A stretch of DNA of 7,070 nucleotides, from NCBI GenBank assembly GCA_017860075.1, contig JAFNAH010000151.1, positions 1 through 7,070 of the forward strand. The letters run 5' to 3'. A model generated the notes under the pieces. That model saw only the letters and a list, made by a program, of their open reading frames with translations. It made no database searches and was not told the DNA's origin. Numbering within the stretch: the first letter of the stretch is position 1; every line of letters begins with the position of its first letter. Source of the DNA: Acidobacteriota bacterium. GTDB lineage: Bacteria > Acidobacteriota > UBA6911. This document shows positions 6,310-7,070 of the stretch, in pieces. Made by a program: the position numbers and the translations under genes.

Positions 6310-6386
6310 AGTTCATGAAAAGGAGTTGCGACCCGATGTCGGTCGTATCCTACCCAATCCGCCGACAGGCGAGTGGAGTGTGATCC

Positions 6387-7070
6387 ATGCCTCGTGCTAA
6401 CCGATGTATTTTGCCCGGAGAGATTTACCACCTCACCCACCGCTGCCATAACAAAAGGTTCCTCTTTCGCTTCGGACTCGATCGGACCGAATACTGCAAG
6501 AGGCTCAGGGCGTCGGTGCGGCTGCATCGTATTTCGCTCCTGGATTACTGCGTTACGTGCAACCACACCCACCTGCTGGTTTCATCGAATGCGCCGAGAG
6601 ACCTCAGCCTCATGATGCAGCAGTTGGAGGGAGAGTTCGCGGCTTACTACAACCGGCGAAAGAACCAATCAGGGAGTTTCTGGGGTGACCGCTTCCACTG
6701 TACCATGGTGGAAGACGGAACTCACTTGTGGAATTGTCTGCGATACATTGACCTGAACATGGTGCGAGCCGGCGCCGTATCTCATCCCGGAGAATGGAGT
6801 TGGTGCGGATACCAGGAGCTAATGGGACTTCGTGAGCGATTCTGCCTCCTTGATATGGGCCGATTGCTTGAGCTGCTCGATACGCCGGATTTGGCTGCGT
6901 TCCGAGAAACTCACGCTGCCAGGATTGATTCGGCCATCCGGGAGAGGAAGCTCTCCCGCGAGTCTCATTGGACAGAGGCCGTCGCAGTCGGTAGTAAGAG
7001 TTACGTCAGGTCGGTCGCGGAGCGTCTGCGCCGACGGAAAAGGCTGCGCGTGCTTCTGGCACCGCAGGAT
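6387..7070 (+). CDS. REP-associated-type Y1 (HUH) transposase, 3' end beyond window
   Basis: This single-strand DNA transposase of the Y1/IS200-like superfamily is open through 228 codons to the window edge. It begins MPRANRCILPGEIYHLTHRC, a typical opening of this subgroup. The metal-binding HUH motif is His60-Thr61-His62 in CNHTHLLV. The probable nucleophile is the tyrosine in AAYYN (Tyr88 by position), after the QQLEGEF helix. The family block SGSFWGDRFH (95-104) and YIDLNMVRAG (120-129) follow, then a WSWCGY segment (137-142). All key residues are present, so the domain looks intact. The C-terminal region is Arg/Lys-rich and would aid DNA binding. GGAG eight bases before the ATG supports the start. 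Genes of this type are often single, domesticated, and linked to dispersed hairpin repeats rather than flanked by insertion-sequence ends; no left-end insertion-sequence structure or target duplication is visible here. Confidence 0.9.
   Translation, partial: MPRANRCILPGEIYHLTHRCHNKRFLFRFGLDRTEYCKRLRASVRLHRISLLDYCVTCNHTHLLVSSNAPRDLSLMMQQLEGEFAAYYNRRKNQSGSFWGDRFHCTMVEDGTHLWNCLRYIDLNMVRAGAVSHPGEWSWCGYQELMGLRERFCLLDMGRLLELLDTPDLAAFRETHAARIDSAIRERKLSRESHWTEAVAVGSKSYVRSVAERLRRRKRLRVLLAPQD

Noticed and set aside
6298..6326. TTGAAC as a -35 box for the transposase
   Set aside because: No acceptable -10 box lies 16-18 bases downstream; the bases there read AAGGAG.

Overview
The window is a GC-rich bacterial chromosome segment with six protein-coding genes on both strands, two of them cut by the window edges. 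No rRNA, tRNA or CRISPR array is visible. Three protein types suggest Acidobacteriota or a similar soil lineage: a Tat-exported Gfo/Idh/MocA oxidoreductase, a secreted protein built of repeated beta-rich modules ending in an LAPRDGNG-type tail, and a Y1 transposase beginning MPRANR. This placement is an inference from protein style only; Planctomycetota or Verrucomicrobiota are not excluded.

Layout from left to right. Bases 1-464 (minus) hold the N-terminal part of a PAS-GGDEF diguanylate cyclase that runs off the left edge. Its 5' end is odd and may carry a frameshift. Bases 774-1619 (minus) encode a Sec-type secreted protein with two related modules, with a CRP/FNR-like palindrome about 135 bases upstream. 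Bases 1878-3122 (minus) encode the Tat-signal Gfo/Idh/MocA dehydrogenase, followed by a strong hairpin. A 487-base divergent regulatory region (3123-3609) separates it from an MFS transporter of the anion:cation symporter type (3610-4893, plus), which ends in a clear intrinsic terminator. Bases 5051-6214 (minus) encode a HisC-like PLP aminotransferase with a twin-arginine N-terminus. Bases 6387-7070 (plus) encode a REP-associated-type Y1 transposase that is open at the right edge.

The transporter and the oxidoreductase are the only pair whose arrangement suggests a joint job. They diverge from matched promoters (both TTGTGC-N17-TATAA) and fit the import and oxidation of a sugar or sugar acid; the substrate cannot be read from sequence. 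The aminotransferase has its own promoter and an apparent export signal, so a role in cytoplasmic histidine synthesis is doubtful. The diguanylate cyclase and the transposase look like independent neighbours. I do not see a convincing new multi-gene system. The points most worth checking are the exported aminotransferase, the matched divergent promoters, the structured DNA beside the transposase and the damaged-looking start of the cyclase.
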